From Hondaea fermentalgiana (lineage: Eukaryota; Sar; Bigyra; Thraustochytrida; Thraustochytriidae), in NCBI GenBank assembly GCA_014084085.1, contig NPFB01000126.1:751-63332 (forward strand): a DNA stretch of 62,582 nt. Reading direction: 5' to 3'. Shown one piece after another: positions 36,374 through 45,300 of the stretch; position 1 is the stretch's first letter; every line of letters begins with the position of its first letter. Both the position numbers and the translations under genes were made by a program. Under the pieces are notes generated by a model, which was not told where the DNA came from, ran no database searches, and saw nothing but the letters and a program-made list of their open reading frames with translations.

Positions 36374-39300
36374 ATGGGCGGCAGCGGTACCCTCACGCTC
36401 GAGGCAGAGTCGGCGACAGGGCTGAAAAAGCTAGAGATTTTCACGCGACAGGACCCGTACGTCGTCTTCTCCTTTCGCAAAGATGAGCAACGCACCGCCA
36501 CCCATCAAGACGCAAGCACGGAGCCTCGCTGGGCCCAACAAGGACTTGATCGTAAAGTTAGCTTCAAGGTCAACCCTTCAAAACATCACGACGAAAATGT
36601 TGCTGTCCGTGTCATGAACGATAACGGCACCAAAAAGAAACACAAGCTTATTGGCGAGGCAAACATTAATATTCAGGACCTTATTGACGCCGAGAACTCG
36701 TCGCTTACCGTCAAGCTTCACAATGGAAGCAAAAAGGCCGGCACCCTCGCCTTGCGCGCGAGTTTCGACCCTCCTGCGAAAGCAGAACGCTCGTCCGCAC
36801 GGGCAACCGAGGACGCTGCCGAGACCACGTCGCCCTCAGACACCAAGTCCAAACAAGAGAACTCATTTATCCAAGTGGTTGCTTTGCGTGCGCAACAACT
36901 GAAAAATGTACAAATCGTATTAGCGCAAGACCCGTACGTTAAAGTCACTGCGCGCGGCGGGGCTTGCGTCGAACCTGTCACCAAACGGACGCGCAAGGCA
37001 AGCGGTAAAAATCCAACATGGAGCAAAAAGCATGACAATGACCTCAAACTCTCCGTGCCTGGCCCGCCCTCCGAAATTCTCTTCGAGGTATACGATGCAG
37101 AAAATTTCTTCGCGGACCGCATCATTGCTTCCAAAACCCTTTCGCTCGCACAGTTCGCCAAAGAGTGCGCCAACGCCCCAAGTGGTGAAATGCAACTTGA
37201 TCTTCTCGATGCAAAGGGGAAAAGCGCCGGCAAGCTCTTTGTTCAAGCAAGTCTCTCCTCAGACCTTGCCGCCGTCGCAGGTCCTCGGCATCGAGACGAA
37301 AAGAAATCCCCGAGACATGCGTCACGCGAAAAGTCCGCCGCAAAAGAGAAAGCTGCTGACGCGGCTTCTCCAACAACCCCCCCAAAAGAAAACAGCGACG
37401 TCAATAAGGACGAGAACGGCGACGACGACGACGACGATGAGGAGGAGCAGCAGAGAACCAAAGCTGTCGAGATCAACAAGGCCGATGCGAAGGGTAAACA
37501 ATCTTCGCAAACAGATTCTCTCTTGCCTGGCAAACTCACAATCACCATCGTTGAGGGCATCAAGCTGAAAAAGGTGCAGCGGATTGGGGAGCAGGACCCC
37601 TATGTCATCGCAGAACTCCTGCCCTGGGAGCTGAAGACTGACAAAACAAAAACCATGAGCGGGTGCAACCCCAAATGGACCACAGGCAACGTGCTCGCAC
37701 TCGATTTTCCCGGGCATCCTGGGGCTGACCGCACACCCGAGCTCAAGTTTCACGTTTTCGACGAAGAAATGCTCCTCAAGCATAGGCCCATCGGCAAAGG
37801 GGTTCTCAGTCTTCAAGAAATTGTAGCACAGCAAAGTGTTGCGGGCAAAGAAATCATCGTCCAGCTTCAGGATGCCGCCTACAAGGACGCTGGCCAACTC
37901 AAAGTACGCATCGGCTTCCAACGTGCAGTAATCACCTCGGCCGACCACCCAAGCGATATTGCGCCTGCCGACATCAAAGAAGGAATGCTCAATGTCACCG
38001 CGCTATCTGCGAATCTCACAAGGAGCGTGGAAATTCTGTCCAAGCAGGATCCCTTCATGGAAGTCTCACTCTTTCCCTGGGCTAGCGAACTTCAGCAAGG
38101 TCGCACCAAACCAGTTACTAACGCCGGAAAACAAGTCGCCTGGACGCAGGATGACCATGATGCGGACATGCCCTTGTACCTGCCCGGTGCGCCCGAGGCG
38201 GGCGAAAAGATCGCTCTTCATGTCTTTGTCAAGGACGCAGAAACATTCTTGCAAAGTCGTCTCATCGGTCAGGCCACAGTAGATCTTGGCCCTCACCTCG
38301 CTGCACTCATGAAGCCGTCCTCCGTCCCAGTGCACATTCAAGTCAACTTGCAATACGAAAAGAAAAAGAAAAAGTTCGCGCCCTGCGGAACCTGCGAGTT
38401 GGCGCTCTCCTTTCGCCCTGGTCCTCCACCAGCTCGAAAGGCTTCCAAGACGGCGTCTGCGGATTCTGCCCCGCTGCAAGGTCCCCCGCGCTCTGATCCC
38501 ATTGATTTGGAAAAGCCTCACAGCATCTACTTCACCGTGCACAAAGGAACCGGCTTGCGCAATCGAGCCTACATGGGCAAACAAGATCCCTACGTCAAAC
38601 TGAGCCTCGGGCCATATGGTATTGAGGCCAAGACGCAGCCTGTTCTGGATGGCGGATCCGACGTCGAGTGGGACTCAAGTCTCGGCAACGCGCTACAACT
38701 CAATTTTCCAGGCCGCCGACCCGGTGAACTTCCTTTCGTGAAAATGGAAGTCTTTGACATGCAAAAGCTCAAAGACCGCATCATTGGCACAGCCGTTCTG
38801 GATCCGACCGTGTTTTTGCGCACGGAAAAGGACAAGCTTCAAGGCTTCGAGGTCGCACTCAAAGTTCCTGGCAAGCCAGACAACAATGCAGGCACAATCG
38901 TTCTCGACGTCCACGCAACGGAACGAATGGAACGCAAACAGACGCGCTGCGGCACGCTCCGTGTACTCATCGAGGAGGTCACCACCTCCAAAAAAGGGGA
39001 CCTTTTCAGCGATAACGATCTCTATGTCCAACTGAGCATTACGCCGGGACTCCCTGCGCGGAAACCCATTCGCTCGTCTGTCCTTCGCAATGCAGGACTT
39101 GCCGCAACACTTGACGAAGAGCTGCATCTTCCCGTGTTCGACTTTGGGGGAGGCGGAGTCGGACCCGACCAAGCATCCGCAAGACTTAAACTTGAAATTA
39201 TGGACCGCGACGTCTACACAAGTGACGACTGCCTCGGGGTGGGTCACATGAACCTCGGCGAGGTATTTGCTGACGCCGCTAAAGCGCCTGGCGCTCTTCG

Positions 39301-42300
39301 TACTGGCGACTCTCACGAAGTTACGCTGCTCGATCGTTCTGGAAAGCGAGAGCGGGGGCGAATCTACCTCAAGGTGGAGTTCGCCCCAACAAAGGCTCGT
39401 GGGCCTGCACTCCTTGAGGCCCTCGCCTCTCACACCGGCGTTTTACGCCTATGGGCCCTTGAGGCACGCAACCTCAAGCACGTTGGAGGCGTTCTCGATC
39501 GAAAGCAGGACCCGTACCTTTGTGGTGTCATCCAGCATCCTGGAAACCCTGACCCTGGCGAGCCTTCGAGCTGGCCGAAAGCGCAGCGAACCGTTACCGC
39601 CGTGGATGCAGGCACGCAATGTGTCTGGAACTCAACCATAGACTTACCCCATGGCGAGGCAGAACGCGCCTTTGCGGCATCCGGACAGAAACCAGGGTTT
39701 CTTCATCTTGCTGTGCGAGACGAGGGCAACTTTACGGATACCACAATCGGTACGTCCACGCTAGATGTTGCGGACATGCTTGCCTCACTCTCCAAGGACG
39801 CGGACGATGCCTGGGTGACCTTGGTTGATGCCGACGGCAAGAAGACGGGTGAGGTACGCCTTGCCATCGACTTCTCTCCTCACGCCCCCGATGCAAAGCT
39901 CGCACTGCGCAACGAGTTCGCATATGTTCCTGCAGGGACCTTGCACCTGCTCGTTGTCGAGCTTGACGGTCTCTCCAAGCGCGTCGCCGCGAAAATATCA
40001 GGCAGCATTAGCCTGCACGGATGCAAAAAGCCCCAACCCGACATCAAGATTGCTCCAACGACGCGAACGTCGGACGGCAAGGCGGTATGGAATCTCGTAT
40101 CCGAGATCGAGTGGACTCCAGACCGACTGAATCCCGACACAGAACCCCTCATGGACACACCTGCCATTACCATCACGCTCTCAGGATCGAGCGGGAAAAT
40201 GTTTGCGCCAAATCATCCTCTCGGGACCTGCACCTTGCCATTGCATGCCTTCTTTTCGCCGGACGGTCTTTCCATCGAAAAGGTCGTCACTCTCGTCAAA
40301 TCTGGCGATCATCAGGACACCTTTCGCACCCTCAAGCTCGTGGGCATCTTTGCGCTTCGCGACCAGCGACCTTCAGCGAGCGTTCTTGCTGCGATGACCA
40401 TGCCCGCTGTTGCCGATGCCGACTCCGGTCCGTCCGCCTCTTCTGTCACGCAGCATGGCCGCCGGGGAAGCAAGCCTCCGCCCGTGAGCCGGTCCGTTCC
40501 GGGAAGATTGCATATTCGTGTGCTTCGGGGCCAGGACTTGAAGAACATGGATACTCTAGGTAAACAGGACCCCTTTGTGCAAGGCGTTCTGGTTCCCGGG
40601 GGCACAAAGTTTCAGACTGCAACCTGCATGGACGGCGGACGTAACCCCAAATGGACTCCCGCTCTCAACAATCGTCACACCGTCCTCGTTGCGGATGCTG
40701 ACGTTGCTCACGTGCAGCTTGCCTGTTTTGATGAGGATGACCTTGGCAGCAACGATCTCATCGGAAAGGTCTGGATTCCTCTTCGCCCCATTGCTCTCTC
40801 GGCTCGTCGTGCTCGCGCCGAGCGCACTCCTCCAGGAGCCAAGGTTTGGTGGCACAAGGTTGTCGATCTGCATGACCAACGCGTTTTGGCTCTTGCCACG
40901 AGCGTCGCAGACTCCGCAAAGTTTGATTCATGCACTAAAGACGCGTGGCGCGCATACTCCACGGCAGAGGCCGCTCCTGATCGTCGTGCCCGTCTGGTGC
41001 GTTTCTATGCTCAACTCGCCGAAGACGGTATTCTTGCTTCCGCAGGCGACGAGGCTGGCATTGATCACAAGGCCGACAAGCTTCATGCAAAGCATCCAGA
41101 CACGGAAGAGGCCAACAAGGAGCTCTTTACCAAACTTTACAAGCGCTTCAGGCCCGACGAAGAATGCCCCGAGTCGTACTGGAAGACGCCTCAAGCTAGT
41201 TCTGCCACCAGACCTCAGCAGGCAGCGGACCTCGAAGAGGAGACAATTGCTCGCGCCATCAATGTGGCAGCCCCGCAGGTACAACAGCGCTTTTCTGACT
41301 TGCATCTCGATGCAGCATCGATCGATCGCAGGACCTTGGCGCAATCCTTACTGGTGGCGATGCGCAACGCCGGCTGTCAGCGTTTGGACCGTGCAGCGTT
41401 TGAAGGCCTCGCAAAGGCGAGCGCACTATATATGCTCAATGTGAGCGCAGACAGAGGTATGTGCGACCTCGCTGTCGCGCCTCGAAACACCGAAACGGAT
41501 GATGTTGAAGCAGCGTCGACGACATCGACCGATCTCAAGACTGACAGCAACAACGACGAAAATGTATTCCATCAAACCCTGTGGTGGACACTGCGGGACA
41601 AAGCAGGCAAAGCTGCCGGCCGTCTCGAGATTGCCGTTGGTTTCACGGAAGATTGGAAGCCAGCACCTCGACAAGCGCTGCCCGAGCTCCTCGTCGCAGG
41701 AAAAGTGAGCGTCGAGGTCGAGCGTGCCGAATTCACAACCGACAAAGATCTCTTCGGAAAGCAAGACCCCTTCGTCTCGCTGCAGTGGCACGCCGGAGAA
41801 GCAGGGCGCGCGATCAAAGCCGTACAAACCAAGGTGTGTGCCAATGCTTCAAAGGCAGTGGTCTGGAACGAAACCTTGGTGCTCCCATACGCTCCAGAGC
41901 TGGCCTTTGATGCTGCGCACTTTGGCCAGACTCCGTCCATCCTTATTCACGCGCGAGACAAGGACCCCATTGGATCTGATCTCATTGGCGAAACTCGAGT
42001 TCCCATGCTCGCGCTCGCCCGGCACCCAAAATGCCTTTTTACGCGGGCATTACCGCTCATCAACACACGCGAGGGCCAAACGACACGTGCAGGAACGCTT
42101 TTCGTGAAAATGTGCTTTGTTCCCGATGCCGCAGATGACGAACCTGAGCCCAGTGCTCGCGAATCGGCCACCGCCGAGACCATACCGCCATCGATTTCCG
42201 GAGGCAGGCTCATTCTTCACGTCCGGGAAGCAAGGGGACTCAAGGACGTACAGTGGGTCGGCAAGATGGATCCCATCACGTCGCTGCGGTTGTGGCCCAC

Positions 42301-45300
42301 GCAGCAGACCTCCAAGACAAAAGTAGCACGCGACGCAGACAGAGACCCGCGCTGGGACGAAACGCATACAATGGACACTGAGGACTTGGACTTTTCCCTG
42401 CTCGATGTCAGCGTGACCACCAATGGCAAGCCCATTGGCGCAGTTGAGATTCCTCTCTGCTCGATCCGAGGCGTTGCCGAAATCAAGGACCAGTGGTACC
42501 CGCTCGTTCGAGCGTCGTCCCGCTCTGTCTCGCGAGTCGGTGAGATCCAGCTTGGCATCGTGCTCGAACGCGATGTTGACAGTGGAGCGAATGACGAACG
42601 AGCTGCAGCAGCAACAGCTATAAAGTATATCCCAGGGCCGGGAGACCTGCACATTCGAGTTCATCGAGCCATAGATCTCCGCGATCCCAGCATCATAGGC
42701 AAGCAGGACCCATACGTCGAGCTCGAGGGTATCGATTGGCGCAAGCCATTCAAAGTCAAGACCAACGTCGACGAGAATGCGGGATCCAACCCGGTCTTTG
42801 ACTTTGCAACTTCCGCAGTGCTCGAATGGGGACCTGCTGACCGCAAAATTCCATCGCTCGCCATCCGCATCAAGGATCGCGGAGCGCTGCGTGACGCTTC
42901 AATTTTCTCCACAAGTCTCAATCTCGCACCGTGGCTTCTTGGGCCTGGCCAGGTTGCCTCCATGTGGATTCCCACCTACGGCGGCGGAGACCACGGAGGG
43001 CCGTATCAGGTGAAACCCAAGCACGGTGCGCTCTTTTTGGAACTCCAATTCATTCCTCATGCCGACTATCCCGGCAAACCCTCATCTGCGTTCTCACGTT
43101 ATCTTCAGAAAGCGATTCAGGCGCACCCGGAAGGCCCGCGCGCCGGTGACGTCCACGTGCAGGTTCTCGCAGCCCGCAATCTCATCGACGTGCAAACCTT
43201 TGGCAGGCAGGATCCGTATGTAAAGCTCACGCTCGTGTCGGGTGGCGGCAAGGCCGATGCAGCGCTTCACTTTTCTTCAGCAAAAACAAAGGCCATCGAC
43301 AATGGGGGCAGCAACCCGGAGTGGCTCGAAGATCTCCTGCTTCCATACTCGGAACAAAAATTGGGCATTGAAGGTGCAGGGTCGACCCCATTACTGCTCG
43401 TTGAGGCATGGGACGCAAATATCAAGCTCCGTGGCGATGTGCTCATTGGTCGCACGATCCTGCCCGTCTTTCCTTTCATACTTGATCAGGGCCAGGTCGC
43501 AGACGTTTGGTACCCAATCACCAACAGCGCGGGTCGAAAGACTGGGGAAGTGCATCTTGGACTGCAATTTAGACGCATCGGAGAGGCAAAGCGAGACTTG
43601 CCCTCGGAGAAGCCTGAAAACACACTCAATATTATCGTCTTGCGCGGACGAAATCTCTACAACGCGGGTGATGGACCTCTTGGCATGGGTGGTGCACAAG
43701 ACCCTCGCGTCATGTTTGACTTTGTCGGTCACGACCGCGTGGTGAGCACAGCTGTTGCGCGAGATCAGGGCACAGAACCTGTTTTTGAGGAACGTCTCCA
43801 GCTCAAGGGGTGCATACCAAATGAACGAGGGAGTCGACCCCGTCTCCGCTGCACCGTTGTTGACGAGGATGTTGGTTCCGATGATTTTATCGGTTCCTTC
43901 GAGTTTGAGCTCACCAAGCAAATTATGGGCGGCGAGGGTGTGGATCCAAAGCCGTTCGAGCAGTGGTTTCAGCTCACCGATCGCGCGGGAAAGGAGGCAC
44001 GAGGAGAGGTCCACCTCATTTTGAAGCGCGGCCCTTTTCCTGGCGATAACGAAGAGACTGCCTCCGCAAGCGCTGGAAGTGATCTTGCTAGCGGCAGACT
44101 CTACCTGAACCTCGAGTCGATCAGGAACCTCAGCGACGCTGCAGGAAAGGTGCCCAGACGGCCTTTTGTACGAGCCATTAGCTCTTCGGCAAATGGGAAG
44201 CGCGTTGCCTTGGTTGACTCGGCGACCATCAGCCACGACAAGAAAGGCAACCAATCAGAGGGTGGAGGAAGTGGGGGTGATTTCATGTTTGCGTCTGGGG
44301 AGCATCTCGTCGTCCCTGTAAGCAAGACTGCGCAGTCAACGGTCTCACTCGGAGCGTACGAGCGAAAGTGGTCGATTCGTGGCAAGCGAGCAAGTCTCAT
44401 CGCCGAAGGGTTCTTGCCCAAGCTTGCGCGTCTTACAGAATCCTTCTCGGGCAAGGCACAGCCTCTGAGCATCAAGCTCAAGCCTTCATCGGCGGCGGAA
44501 GGCCCGATTTTGGGTATCCTCGAAGCGAAAGCGACCTTTGTACCTCGTGTCGCAGGCCAGCTGCGCGTTCATGTCGAGAGCGTGGCGAATGTGAGCTCGC
44601 AGGAGATTCTTGGAGGCAAGAACGATCTGCGCGTCGACCTTTCCCTGCACAATGGCGATACAAGCTTGACGCCAGAACACACCACGACAAAGTCGAATGC
44701 TGGGGCATCAGCTACCTGGAACGAAGACATTTCCTTGCTCTACTCCAATGTGAACGAAACTCGCTTACCATCGCTTCTCGCACGTGTCGTGGATGTCGAT
44801 TCGCTCACCTCAAACGATTTATGCGGCACCGTGGAAATCCCGCTGCTGGACGTCTTTCTGGAGGCGCTCGCAGGCGGAGCCGACAATGTGGTCCGACGTG
44901 AGGTCCAAGTGTACGCCATGGACAAGGGAACAGGCGAGCTTCGTCTAGGTCTCGAGTTCTTTCCCGACGCCGACATTTTTGAACGTAAGCGCAAGCAAGA
45001 GAGCAAACAAATGATGGAGCTCAAGCGCATGTGGAATATTCTTGACGCGAACGGTGATGCGCGATTGACCAAGGAGGAGCTTTGCAAAGGGTTTGCCTCC
45101 GTGCCTGACTGCGCGAGCTTTCTCGGCGTTGATCCGGCAATCTTCTCCGCAGAGGCGATTGCGAGCGGGGCTGCAGATCGCGCGGTGGGGGATCTTTTCG
45201 CCGAAATGAACACCAATGATGACGACATTGTTGACTTTGATGAGTTCCGACACTTTGTCGAGTCCAAGCCCGCCAGAGATCGTCAGCGCAAGCTTGAACT

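Noticed and set aside
43391..44254. 287-codon minus frame inside the multi-C2 gene
   Set aside because: It is antisense to two C2 domains with clear motifs, and has no domain of its own.
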